From positions 689,501 through 753,500 of the forward strand of contig NZ_JAOBPO010000001.1 in the NCBI RefSeq assembly GCF_025574485.1: DNA of 64,000 nucleotides, read 5' to 3'. Positions 1 through 8,658 of this stretch are shown here, in pieces. The stretch's first letter is position 1. Every line of letters begins with the position of its first letter. The position numbers were made by a program, and so were the translations under genes. The notes below the pieces were generated by a model, which was not told the DNA's origin, ran no database searches, and was given only the letters and a program-made list of their open reading frames with translations. The DNA is from Kordiimonas aquimaris (GTDB lineage: Bacteria > Pseudomonadota > Alphaproteobacteria > Sphingomonadales > Kordiimonadaceae).

Positions 1-122
1 TTCGTAAGCGATTGGCCGCGATTATCTCTGAAACATAGAGGCTTTGGCCAACAATCTCGTTTCAGGTATTAACCAGCAATAGATGGTTAATAGAATTTGT
101 TAATTGCGCCTTGCAGTGCAGT

Positions 123-323
123 ATGCAGAGCCGAAAGCTGGAGGAGGTATGGCGTAATTTGCCACCTGAAGCTGACGCGCTTGTCCCTTCACGAAGTAGC
201 TTGAAAGTTCACCATATCCCAGACCTTTTACCTGATGTTGCAGATTGGAATGGTCCGCTTGAGTGGATAGATATAGGTGCTGGTGTGGCTGAGCTTCTGT
301 CTTCTGCTTCAGCACACAGTTAA
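123..323 (+). pseudogene. Truncated PAS-like (PAS_5-type) remnant
   Basis: A 66-codon reading frame from ATG (an in-frame TTG lies 12 bases upstream). Its first half (EEVWRNLPP, LVPSRSSL, IPDLLP) resembles the N-terminal start of the PAS_5-type proteins common in alphaproteobacteria, which are normally about 150-200 residues and begin with a W-x-x-L ... PSR ... LLP pattern. The remaining PAS fold is missing and the frame stops after a short Ser/Ala tail. No clear ribosome binding site is visible. I infer a decayed or truncated copy; it could also be a small real gene or chance. The first 110 bases of the window show nothing I can assign. Confidence 0.33.
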
Positions 324-342
324 ATTGGATTACGTTGAAATC

Positions 343-2394
343 CTAGTCATCTATATCTGGCATTTTTATATAACTTGACCAGCGGTTGCGCCCATCCTTG
401 TTTTCTAGAATGTTTTGCAACGCCGCTACAACGCGCCGCTCATAACGTTTGCCTGTTTCGGCTTGAAGAATGTCGATTGCTTTATCGAAACCAAGGCTTG
501 CGCGGTGTGCCCGTGTTGATACGATTCCGACAAAATCATTCGCGACCGATAAAATACGTGCGCCAGGCTCAATATCTTCAGCCTTATGGCCGTTTGGCTC
601 ACCAGAGCCATCCCAATGTTCACGCATTTGGTTAAGTGTCGCGGCAACCGGGCCGGTAAATTCAATGCCAGATAGTAGATTATTGCCTCTGCGCATACTG
701 TCGCGCACCATCAATAACTCATCGTCGGTCAAGGGTGTTTGCTTGGTCAAAATATCGATCGGTACAAATATCTTGCCCAGATTAACAAGTTGTCCGGCAA
801 TTTCCATCGTCTCGCATGTTTCTTCATCACAGCCCATTTCCTGAGCAATGGCCGCCGCAACATCTGCAACACGCTCAGAATGGTGCTTGCTCCAGGGGTC
901 ACGGGCATCGATGATTTGTGTCAGGGTGCCGATCAACTGATGGAACAAAGCTTCGGATCGTTCGTTTGCTGCTACGAGGTCTGTGATTTCCTGCATTACA
1001 AGCAGCACTTGTGCCGATGTGTCACCGCTGGACCGTAACGGCAAGATATCCGTTTTGAATAATCTGTCTTTTGCGATTGCAGTGCTGACCGAAGCAATAG
1101 AATCAGGTACCCCTGTTGCGGCGCGCTCAACCTTTCCTCGCAGCAATTCTGCTGTTTCATGATCGAAGATAGTGTCCAGTCGTCTGTTTTCCAGCTCTGT
1201 GGCTGGTAGTCCGGCGATTACACCCATTTGTTTGTTTACAAAACGAGCCTTCATGTCGGTATCCATCGCGGCAATTGCTGCTGGCTGATTGTCACTAACG
1301 GCGCGTAAAAATACGCTTAAGGACTCGTTTTGCCCAGATAGGGCGGCTTGTTCCTCAAATGACTTTGCAAGTCTGGTTGATACGCCGTGACGCCAGATAA
1401 GAATCATAGCGACCGTTAATGCTGTCGCGGCTAACAGTAGTGTAATAAAAAGACTGTTACGTTGTGCGTTGATGTCTGCAAATGCTTCACTTGTTTCGAT
1501 AGTGCGCACCAGTATCCATGGTACTGGTGTCGATAATTCCCGCCCTGTTACAAGAACGCTGCGACCATCGTAGTTTGTATATTCTCCAAAGCCTCCCGGT
1601 GTTCGCGCGGCAAAACTGGCGGCTGGGTCCGTGCGTGCACTCCCAGTTTTTCCGCCGTGTTTTAGCGGAGAAATCGGTGTTACGATTTGCCCTTCGCCCG
1701 CTATAACCAGATAGTTTTCGGCTGTGGCGCTATAGTCACCAGGTTGAACAAGGGTCACTAAGAAGTCTTGGTCTAAAGGACGGGCTCCTACAAGCCACGC
1801 AGATACATCTAGGTTATTTTCGGCCATGGTGATCGGTGTGCCGACCAGCATTAATGGCGTTTTGTCTGCAAGAGTAGGGCCTAGTTTTACAAAAGACCGT
1901 GCTCCAGTAAGGCTTAGCTCTTCAGGTCGCAGCATTGGCATGCCGGCAGATGCAACGAGTATACGCCCTTCGCTATTTACAACAGCAAGGCCAGCCCTGT
2001 TGGGCCTTTTAACGTTTGCAGCAACAGTATCTATTGCGCTTTTTTCATGAAAACCGGCGGTCTCTGCCTCGGCAGATAATAAGGAAAAAATATAGCCGTG
2101 TTGTGCCTCGGTGCTGTTGGGATCGTTTGCTGCAATGATAGTGTTGGCATAAAGTTGAATGGATGCATCACCTGCAATCTCTTCTACGCTGTTTAAATGT
2201 CTGTTGAGCCATTCTGAAACTTCTGCAGTGCGACTATCTGCGATCAGACTCATGCGGGCTTGCCAGTTCTCCAAGCCTTTTTCAGTCTCACCGTCTACAA
2301 ACTTAAAAATTAAAAAAACGACTAACGATATCACTATAGCAATACCAATAAACGGCATTGCGAGATTGCGAAATGAGATAGCAGGCTGTGACAT
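343..2394 (-). CDS. Membrane sensor with PAS and degenerate HD-GYP domain
   Basis: A 683-residue protein with a membrane segment at about 13-33, an extracytoplasmic sensor region of Cache-like size (about 35-310), a second membrane segment at about 315-335, a PAS-like region (about 365-480) and a C-terminal HD-GYP-type domain (about 485-660). HD-GYP proteins normally hydrolyse cyclic-di-GMP at a di- or tri-metal centre. Here the first His is kept (KHHSERV), but the HD pair reads VN (QLVNLGKI), the HHE motif reads MRE, GYP reads GEP (WDGSGEP), and the later VAD motif reads VAN. I infer an enzyme-dead domain that may still bind a ligand or partner. It is divergent from a LapG-like protease gene, with a 214-base shared upstream region. 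Confidence 0.85.
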   Translation of the reverse strand: MSQPAISFRNLAMPFIGIAIVISLVVFLIFKFVDGETEKGLENWQARMSLIADSRTAEVSEWLNRHLNSVEEIAGDASIQLYANTIIAANDPNSTEAQHGYIFSLLSAEAETAGFHEKSAIDTVAANVKRPNRAGLAVVNSEGRILVASAGMPMLRPEELSLTGARSFVKLGPTLADKTPLMLVGTPITMAENNLDVSAWLVGARPLDQDFLVTLVQPGDYSATAENYLVIAGEGQIVTPISPLKHGGKTGSARTDPAASFAARTPGGFGEYTNYDGRSVLVTGRELSTPVPWILVRTIETSEAFADINAQRNSLFITLLLAATALTVAMILIWRHGVSTRLAKSFEEQAALSGQNESLSVFLRAVSDNQPAAIAAMDTDMKARFVNKQMGVIAGLPATELENRRLDTIFDHETAELLRGKVERAATGVPDSIASVSTAIAKDRLFKTDILPLRSSGDTSAQVLLVMQEITDLVAANERSEALFHQLIGTLTQIIDARDPWSKHHSERVADVAAAIAQEMGCDEETCETMEIAGQLVNLGKIFVPIDILTKQTPLTDDELLMVRDSMRRGNNLLSGIEFTGPVAATLNQMREHWDGSGEPNGHKAEDIEPGARILSVANDFVGIVSTRAHRASLGFDKAIDILQAETGKRYERRVVAALQNILENKDGRNRWSSYIKMPDIDD

Positions 2395-2608
2395 CGTCTT
2401 TCCTTGGGTTACTTACTTAATCAGCTGTTCATGTGCATATGTCACATTTACGATAGGCGCCGAGTTTTGCTTGCCGAATGTTAGGGCGCTATTTACATTT
2501 TGTCACCATAATCACGGAAAGATTAACCTGACATAAAAACGCTTAATATTAGGTTATGTTTTCCTGTCGCGTTAAGCGAGACCAATAAATAAGAGAATTC
2601 AGAATATC

Positions 2609-3331
2609 ATGCCACGACACATGCGCTTTTTGTTGATTTCACTTTGTTTGCTAGCGGGGTTTTATCCTGTGGGGGCTCAGCAGGCGGGCTTGTTTGGTAG
2701 CCGTGAAATTCGTTCAACCAATATGAATTCTTTTGACAAATGGACAGAGCTTTGGCGCAGGCACAATTTGCAGCGAACACAGAACGAGCAAGCGCGTTCA
2801 CCGGCACGTATGTCGGCTGAAGAAAACTGCCGCGGCCGCAACCGCGTTATATGCAACCGCGATGCTTGGGAAAGCTTTATTGCTGAACAAAATACGGCTA
2901 TTTCCAGCGAAGCCTCTGCGCAACAGGATTATACACCTGTCACGCCCGAGCTGCTTTCAGCTGTAAATGTCTATATGAACCGTACAACTTATGTTGTTGA
3001 TCCAGTAAACTGGGGCATTCCTGATTATTGGGCCACACCGGACGAGTTTTTTATGAAGGACGGTGACTGTGAGGACTATGCAATCAGCAAATATATTACG
3101 TTAAAAAGGCTTGGTGTTGACCCGTCTTTAATGCGTGTCGTTGTATTGCAGGATGAAAACCTACGCGTTGCACATGCAGTGCTTGCTGTATTTTATAATG
3201 GTACATTTTACATTCTGGATAATCAGGTGGACGGGGTTTTGCCACACGAAAAAATTCTTCACTACCGTCCCGTATATTCCATCAATGAATCCGCTTGGTG
3301 GTTACATCAGGTACGCCGTTTCTTACGGTAA
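2609..3331 (+). CDS. LapG-type transglutaminase-like cysteine protease
   Basis: A 240-residue protein of the bacterial transglutaminase-like cysteine proteinase family (BTLCP, DUF920), to which LapG belongs. Residues 1-23 form a signal peptide ending near VGAQQ, so it acts in the periplasm. The catalytic triad is visible as C154 (DGDCEDYA), H189 (VAHAVL) and D204 (YILDNQ); the acidic residues around C154 match the calcium-binding environment known for LapG. LapG trims N-termini of large surface adhesins when its inner-membrane receptor releases it. The receptor LapD is not present; the divergent neighbour is a degenerate HD-GYP membrane protein, which may do an analogous job (inference). No large adhesin gene lies in the window. 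It converges on regA with 17 bases between the stops. Confidence 0.88.
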   Translation: MPRHMRFLLISLCLLAGFYPVGAQQAGLFGSREIRSTNMNSFDKWTELWRRHNLQRTQNEQARSPARMSAEENCRGRNRVICNRDAWESFIAEQNTAISSEASAQQDYTPVTPELLSAVNVYMNRTTYVVDPVNWGIPDYWATPDEFFMKDGDCEDYAISKYITLKRLGVDPSLMRVVVLQDENLRVAHAVLAVFYNGTFYILDNQVDGVLPHEKILHYRPVYSINESAWWLHQVRRFLR

Positions 3332-3348
3332 AAATAACTGGAATGCCA

Positions 3349-3897
3349 TTATTGCGGCGACCGTTTAGCCAAAATACGTTGCAGTGTACGACGGTGCATA
3401 TTGAGACGGCGAGCTGTCTCCGATACATTGCGGTCACAAAGCTCATACACTCTCTGGATATGTTCCCATTTTACGCGATCAGCAGACATCGGGTTTTCTG
3501 GTGGCTGCGGTTTCTCGCCTTCTTCGGTCAGCAATGCCTTTACGATTTCGTCTGGGTCAGCAGGCTTTGCCAGAAAGTCGACTGCCCCTGCTTTTACCGC
3601 AGCAACAGCACTGGCTAGATTGCCGTATCCGGTCAAAATAATGATCCTTACATCTGGGCGTAGATGGCGTAATGTTGGTACTAAATCAAGGCCATTGCCG
3701 TCTGTCAGTTTCATGTCAAGCACGGCATAACGGGGACGGTGTTCTGCCGCCATCAAACCGGCAAGTTCAACACTTTCTGCTGCAACAACATTAAATCCAC
3801 GCCGCTCCATGCTAAGCGTGAGGCGTGTTCTGAAGGCTTTATCATCTTCAACGATGAGTAATTTATCATCAGGGTTAATAGATGTTGAGTTCTGCAT
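3349..3897 (-). CDS. regA: Redox response regulator RegA/ActR/PrrA
   Basis: A 182-residue response regulator, the usual length of RegA (about 180-185). The receiver domain covers about 12-125 with the acidic pair in VEDD, the phospho-acceptor D61 (AVLDMKL) and the conserved Lys in FLAKPAD. A short linker with a proline stretch leads to a Fis-type helix-turn-helix (about 140-180; ETARRLNMHRRTLQR), characteristic of RegA/ActR/PrrA. In related bacteria it controls respiration, cytochrome oxidases, and carbon, nitrogen and energy metabolism in response to redox. The gene lies 18 bases downstream of regB on the same strand, so the two are probably cotranscribed. Confidence 0.95.
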   Translation of the reverse strand: MQNSTSINPDDKLLIVEDDKAFRTRLTLSMERRGFNVVAAESVELAGLMAAEHRPRYAVLDMKLTDGNGLDLVPTLRHLRPDVRIIILTGYGNLASAVAAVKAGAVDFLAKPADPDEIVKALLTEEGEKPQPPENPMSADRVKWEHIQRVYELCDRNVSETARRLNMHRRTLQRILAKRSPQ

Positions 3898-3915
3898 GAT
3901 AGGTCCTTCGGTTTA

Positions 3916-5241
3916 TCAGTTTACGTGCAGTTGCGTCTGTGAGGGCTGTCTGTCAGCGGCTTCTGGCCAGCGGATACATGCGCGCGCACCGTTAGTATCA
4001 GACGCTGAAAAAGTGAGTGAAGCGCCAACGCGTTCCAATAGTGATTTTGCTATAAAAAGTCCTAAGCCCATACCACCATCACGGCCGGGGGTTAGGCTTC
4101 GTGTTGTAACGTATGGTTCGCCCAGTCGTTTGATGATTTGAGGGTCAAAGCCTGGCCCATCATCATCAATTGTTACAATAAGTTCATTGTCAGCAGTATG
4201 TGCAGAAATGATAACGCCTGTGCGCGCAAAACCTGCCGCGTTCTCAATAATACTGCGGGTAGCATGAATGATTTCAGGAGCGCGGGTAATTTCAAATTCT
4301 GCTGATGGATCAATATCGAAATGAAGATCAACACCGCGGTTTTCATGCGGCCCAGCGGCTTCATGCAATACTGCGGCAACAGACATTGTAATAAAATGAC
4401 CGCCGTCTCCTGCCGTTTTATGGTCGCGCAATTCTGAAAGGATATCTCTGCAGCGTGTTACTTCATCCAAAATAAGCTGCAGATCAGCACGCGCGTTTTC
4501 GTCGCCGTCCCATGTTTCCAGCAGTTCTTTTGCAGCAAGCATGATTGTACCCATAGGTGTGCCAAGCTCGTGAGCCGCCGCTGCCGCCAATGCGCCAATT
4601 GCAGCAAGTCTTTGTTCTTGCTCAAGCGCAAACTGGGTGGCGGCAAGCGCTCGTGCGCGCAGTCTGCCCTCGCGACCAACGCGCGCCATATATATGGCCA
4701 GGAAAATAAGCGTGAAGCATAAGCTTATCCAAAGCGCCGCTCTGAATAGCGGCGAGACAACTGGCGGCTCACCGTCCCATGGAAGCGGGAACGGCGTATA
4801 TGCGAGTGCTGTTACAAGCGCAATTGAAAGCCCAATAAGGCCATAAGTTGTTGTGCGGGTCAGCATGGTTGCAGATACAGTGGTTGGCACAAGCATTAAG
4901 ACTGAAAATGGATTGGCCAGTCCACCTGTTACAAACAGAAGTGCAGCCAAATGAATCAGGTCGAAAGCAAGATGCGCACTTGCTTGTTTGTTGCTTAACC
5001 GCCGGTTACCGTCGCGCTGTAATGTCGCCCAAACATTTAACAGGCCGGAAGCAAGAACCAGTGGCACCGTTATTTCTGGCATGACATCAAAGCCAAGCCC
5101 AAAACCTACGAGAGCCAACGCAAAAAGCTGACCAGCCAGCCCTAACCACCGAATAGTAATGATTGTATGTAACTGGACACCGCTTTCCGGACCAAAGTCA
5201 GGATAGATTTCATTAATACTCTTTTGCGACGTGTACGGCAT
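3916..5241 (-). CDS. regB: Redox sensor histidine kinase RegB/ActS/PrrB
   Basis: A 441-residue inner-membrane sensor kinase. About six hydrophobic segments occupy residues 25-185. The ubiquinone-binding heptad GGxxNPF is present as GGLANPF (106-112). The phospho-acceptor is H224 in the family-specific box AAAAAHELGTP, and the redox-active cysteine of RegB is present as C264 (RCRDILSEL). A HATPase domain follows, with N-box (IIENAAGFA) and GMGLGLF motifs. In RegB homologues, quinone oxidation and Cys modification turn the kinase off under oxidising conditions. Both redox determinants are retained, so normal redox sensing is expected. It sits upstream of regA on the same strand. Confidence 0.95.
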   Translation of the reverse strand: MPYTSQKSINEIYPDFGPESGVQLHTIITIRWLGLAGQLFALALVGFGLGFDVMPEITVPLVLASGLLNVWATLQRDGNRRLSNKQASAHLAFDLIHLAALLFVTGGLANPFSVLMLVPTTVSATMLTRTTTYGLIGLSIALVTALAYTPFPLPWDGEPPVVSPLFRAALWISLCFTLIFLAIYMARVGREGRLRARALAATQFALEQEQRLAAIGALAAAAAHELGTPMGTIMLAAKELLETWDGDENARADLQLILDEVTRCRDILSELRDHKTAGDGGHFITMSVAAVLHEAAGPHENRGVDLHFDIDPSAEFEITRAPEIIHATRSIIENAAGFARTGVIISAHTADNELIVTIDDDGPGFDPQIIKRLGEPYVTTRSLTPGRDGGMGLGLFIAKSLLERVGASLTFSASDTNGARACIRWPEAADRQPSQTQLHVN

Positions 5242-5369
5242 TATGGATCATTATATCCAATTGGTAAGTTGATCGTGTCAGAAACCCTTTTACATGGTCA
5301 AAAGCAATCAGTGTGACAATTAGCGCAGTGTATTAGTGTTTTTATTGAGCCGAAATCTAGAATTGAGAT

Positions 5370-5939
5370 TTAATATGTTGCACCGGCATCCTGAAGCAGC
5401 CTTATGAAGCGCCTAGATTTGCTCAGTTTTGCGTATTCCAGTGCTGTTTTCCCTGTTAGATCCTGAACGTTCGGGTCGGCACCAGCTTCGATCAATGCCT
5501 GCGCTGTTTTAAATTTACGCCCCCTTACGGCTTTCATCAATGCGGTTTCCTGACCAATGTCAGCGCGGTTAGGGTCAGCGTTGTAGGTTAATAGTAGTTT
5601 TACTGCGTTTGTGTCGCCAGCTGTAGACCGGATCATCAAGGCCGTTTCACCGCGCAACCGGTCACCAAGATTAACATTTGCACCGCCATCCAGCAGCGCT
5701 TTAATGATAGCGATATTGCCTGTTTGTGCCGCGAGAACAATAGCTGGCATACCATCGCTGCGCCTGCGTGTATCCGGAGACACGCCTTTTTGGAGCGTGT
5801 TGTTCAGATCCTGCACTTCTTGGCGGTCAATTGCTTTTAATAAATCGTATTGAGGCGATTGTGCCGATACAGAAAAGCTAATCAGTAAGGCAGAAATCAC
5901 GACCATGATTTGAGACAGAAAACGTGTAATGAAAGTCAT
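5370..5939 (-). CDS. Exported ankyrin-repeat protein
   Basis: About 189 residues from ATG; a GGAG lies just upstream, whereas the longer frame would begin at TTG. Residues 1-27 form a signal peptide (hydrophobic IMVVISALLISFSVSAQ), so the protein is periplasmic or secreted. The rest is four to five ankyrin repeats, seen as recurring blocks such as PAIVLAAQTGN, TALMIRSTAGD, TALMKAVRGR and TALEYAKL with GA(D/N) turns. Ankyrin repeats mediate protein binding and no enzymatic domain is present. It lies between regB and the SCO gene but is separated from both by more than 100 bases, so no functional link is established. Confidence 0.88.
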   Translation of the reverse strand: MTFITRFLSQIMVVISALLISFSVSAQSPQYDLLKAIDRQEVQDLNNTLQKGVSPDTRRRSDGMPAIVLAAQTGNIAIIKALLDGGANVNLGDRLRGETALMIRSTAGDTNAVKLLLTYNADPNRADIGQETALMKAVRGRKFKTAQALIEAGADPNVQDLTGKTALEYAKLSKSRRFIRLLQDAGATY

Positions 5940-6118
5940 TGTTACTCCGAGCAATTAACAAGCCGATGATATATGCGGCGTTTTGTTCATTCATCATATG
6001 CTCCTTTTTGTCGCAGGAGCCGTGACAAAGCACTAGCATATTTCTATAACGAAGGCCGTATCACAAGTGTAAATGGCGTTGCCGTCACGGCAGGTAGATC
6101 AAATTTTGGAGAGATGTG

Positions 6119-6715
6119 ATGAAAATGGTGCGTTTTGCGCTCTGGATTGTTGTCGCGTTAGTGCTTGTTGGCGTTGGTAGCCGTTTTTTTCTGCAAAACG
6201 ACGGGCCTGCTTTAACAAGCGGACCTGGTGGCAATTTTACATTGACATCTCATACTGGTGAAGTTGTTTCCAATACCGATTTTGATAACCAGTATATGTT
6301 GATTTATTTCGGTTATAGCTTTTGCCCTGATGTTTGTCCGCTGGATTTGCAGAAGATGTCAGTAGCTTTATACCAGCTTGAAGAAGAGGGGTATGACACC
6401 ACGCCCATTCAACCTATTTTCATTACTATAGACCCTGAGCGTGACACGGTGGAGGAGTTAGCGAGCTTTATGCCTGATTTCCACCCTCGCCTTATTGGTT
6501 TAACAGGAACTCCTGCTGAAATTGCTGATGTTGCACGTAAATATAAAGTATATTACGCCAAACGCGAACAGCCGGGCACAGATAGCTACTTGATGGATCA
6601 TCAGGCGTATCAATTTGTCATGGGCCCGGGCGGCGAGTTTTTGCGGATATTTTCTTCGCGGGATAAACCGCAAGACATAGCTGCTGCTTTCGGATCTATT
6701 TTAGAAAAGCGTTAA
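6119..6715 (+). CDS. SCO1/SenC/PrrC-type copper chaperone
   Basis: About 198 residues from ATG with GGAGAG upstream; a GTG one codon earlier is also possible. An N-terminal membrane anchor (about 4-24) is followed by a thioredoxin-like SCO domain. The copper-binding residues are visible: C69 and C73 in FCPDVCP, and H161 in MDHQAY. SCO proteins deliver copper to the CuA site of cytochrome c oxidase or act as thiol reductants in the periplasm. In Rhodobacter relatives senC/prrC lies beside regB/regA; here it is about 0.9 kb from regB with an ankyrin gene in between, consistent with that linkage. Confidence 0.93.
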   Translation: MKMVRFALWIVVALVLVGVGSRFFLQNDGPALTSGPGGNFTLTSHTGEVVSNTDFDNQYMLIYFGYSFCPDVCPLDLQKMSVALYQLEEEGYDTTPIQPIFITIDPERDTVEELASFMPDFHPRLIGLTGTPAEIADVARKYKVYYAKREQPGTDSYLMDHQAYQFVMGPGGEFLRIFSSRDKPQDIAAAFGSILEKR

Positions 6716-6743
6716 ACCAACAGATACAGGGCCTGATCAAACC

Positions 6744-7172
6744 ATGGGTTTTTGGGAAGAAAAATCACTAACCGAGATGAATCGCACTGAGTGGGAAAGC
6801 CTGTGTGACGGATGTGGTAAATGCTGTTTGCATAAGCTGGAAGATGATGAGACCGGCGAAATTCATTACACAGACGTCGCTTGTCGGTTTTTGGATCCTG
6901 AAACCATCAAATGCGGTAAATATCTGACGCGGCAACGGTACGTCGGCAATTGCGTAGTCATGAGTGTTGATCTGCTTGATAAACTGCCATGGATGCCAAG
7001 TACGTGCGCATACAGATTGTTGTATGAAGGCAAGCCACTGTATGACTGGCACCCGCTTGTCAGCGGTGACCCAGACAGTGTTCATAAGGCGAGGCAATCG
7101 GCTAAAGGGCGCAGTATTGACGAACGAATTGCCGGTGATTTTGAAGACCATCTAGTCGAATGGCCAGCATAA
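6744..7172 (+). CDS. YcgN/UPF0260 family cysteine-cluster protein
   Basis: A 142-residue protein of the YcgN (UPF0260) family. The N-terminal half carries the family cysteine pattern: C-D-G-C-G-K-C-C, then DVACRFLD, IKCGKY and VGNCVVM, and a later TCAYRLL. Such cysteines (YkgJ-type) are thought to bind zinc or an iron-sulfur cluster; the function is not established. It follows the SCO gene by 28 bases and its stop codon overlaps the next start, so the three genes may form one transcript. Confidence 0.9.
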   Translation: MGFWEEKSLTEMNRTEWESLCDGCGKCCLHKLEDDETGEIHYTDVACRFLDPETIKCGKYLTRQRYVGNCVVMSVDLLDKLPWMPSTCAYRLLYEGKPLYDWHPLVSGDPDSVHKARQSAKGRSIDERIAGDFEDHLVEWPA

Positions 7173-7912
7173 TGACGGCTGTTGATCGCAGCTTAAATTA
7201 TGTGAATATTTCCGGTGAGCAGGTACCTTTATCTCTGCGGCGCAATGCCCGGGCCAAACGGATGATTTTAAGGGTTGATCGTTTATCTGGTGATATAAAG
7301 GTTACCTTGCCCCCACGTGCTTCACAAAAAGCAGTTCGTGACTTCATAGCGCAACATATTGGCTGGATTGAGCGTGAGCGTAGTAAACAAAATGCAGCTT
7401 TAGTTATCGCTAATGGCATGCTTATGCCGTTTATGGGTGCGCAAAGCCAGCTGGTTTTTTCTGGTGTGCCACCGCGCAAGATCAGTGTGGAGAACGAACA
7501 AATTGTTGTTGGTGGTCCTATCGATCAGGCTCCGGCCCGCCTTGAGCGTTGGTTGCGTGCGGAAGCAAAACGCGTGCTTACTACAGATGCAAGGGACTAT
7601 GCTGACCAATTGGGGGTAACATTTCAGCGTATCAGTATCGGAGATATGAAAACGCGGTGGGGGAGCTGTTCCAGCAAGGGAACGCTCAAGTTCAGTTGGC
7701 GGCTTGTGCTGGCTCCAGAAATGGTGCGGCGATATGTTGCTGCACATGAAGTGGCGCATTTGTTGGAGATGAATCATTCAGAGCGGTTTTGGCAACATGT
7801 GGCAAAGTGTATGCCCGACTTTGCTTCGCATCGTCGCTGGTTAAAGAAGGAAGGTAGCCAATTGATGGATTTGCAATTTAAGAATCTGATTGATGGATCA
7901 TTAAATTATTGA
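7172..7912 (+). CDS. YgjP-like M48-type metallopeptidase
   Basis: About 246 residues. I chose the ATG that overlaps the preceding stop (TAATG); an ATG 12 bases upstream is also in frame. The protein matches the YgjP/DUF45 family: a central RWGSCSSKG motif followed by the zinc-binding HEVAH (about residues 192-196) and NHSERFW. No signal peptide or membrane segment is visible, so it is probably cytosolic. The family is a minigluzincin-like metallopeptidase group with unknown physiological substrates. Translational coupling to the YcgN-like gene is likely. Confidence 0.9.
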   Translation: MTAVDRSLNYVNISGEQVPLSLRRNARAKRMILRVDRLSGDIKVTLPPRASQKAVRDFIAQHIGWIERERSKQNAALVIANGMLMPFMGAQSQLVFSGVPPRKISVENEQIVVGGPIDQAPARLERWLRAEAKRVLTTDARDYADQLGVTFQRISIGDMKTRWGSCSSKGTLKFSWRLVLAPEMVRRYVAAHEVAHLLEMNHSERFWQHVAKCMPDFASHRRWLKKEGSQLMDLQFKNLIDGSLNY

Positions 7913-8171
7913 AATATGTAGATAATGTTTTCAATGGAAACCCTGTGTAGGCCCTATGATTTGAAAATCCTATTTTATAACCCGCGGAGCATAAACTATG
8001 AAACTTAGCTTGTGTTTGTGTCCAAATTACTTCCCTGATGACCCCATTAAGGATGATTTAGGTGGTAATCGGGGAACCTAAGTGTGATACGCTGGGAAAA
8101 AGCGGCTTTCGTTAGCTATGCATGCAGCAAGGTTGACCTTTGGAATTTTTGGAAATTAACGCGGCAATAAT

Positions 8172-8501
8172 ATGAACCTTTTAGTTTTTATGACTTATAT
8201 GTCCTATTTGATTTGTACGGTTTTTATCGCCATGGGCATACCACTGGCGCTGGATAAGGTGGCACCCAATCACTGGTATGGCTTTAGAACACAACGGACC
8301 TTGGAGAGTGTTGAGGTTTGGTATTCTGTAAACAACATAGGCGGCAAATCGTTTATAGTCGCAGGTATAATATCAGCGATAATAGTGTTTATGTTGCAAA
8401 GATACTGGAGTGCGGATTTGTCAGTTAAAGCATATGTAATCTTCAGTATACCAATTGTACTTGGACTTGCTGGTATAGTATATGCTTTTAAAGTGGGATG
8501 A
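8172..8501 (+). CDS. Small SdpI-like membrane protein
   Basis: A 109-residue protein with three hydrophobic segments (about 4-26, 57-76, 87-106). Between the first and second sits NHWYGFRT ... VWYSVN, the signature of the SdpI/YhfL domain. In Bacillus SdpI is an immunity protein for the SdpC toxin and also a signalling membrane protein; in Proteobacteria the short versions are uncharacterised. No toxin gene is nearby. The region around it (7913-8658) is sparsely coding and AT-rich compared with its neighbours and ends at a tRNA relic, so the gene may be acquired (inference). Confidence 0.82.
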   Translation: MNLLVFMTYMSYLICTVFIAMGIPLALDKVAPNHWYGFRTQRTLESVEVWYSVNNIGGKSFIVAGIISAIIVFMLQRYWSADLSVKAYVIFSIPIVLGLAGIVYAFKVG

Positions 8502-8658
8502 CATTCGCAAGCTTTTCCAAGTGTAGTTATAAAAACTGCTGATTTTAAGTCGCCTATCAGTAGTTTCTCAGTCACTGTAATTTTTGACTCATGGAAACTT
8601 GATCATAAGCCTCAAATAATCTAAACGCAAAATCTACTAGGAGAGCGCTTTTAATGTT

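Noticed and set aside
7998-8081. A 27-codon frame before the SdpI-like gene
   Set aside because: Too short, no ribosome binding site and no recognisable peptide.
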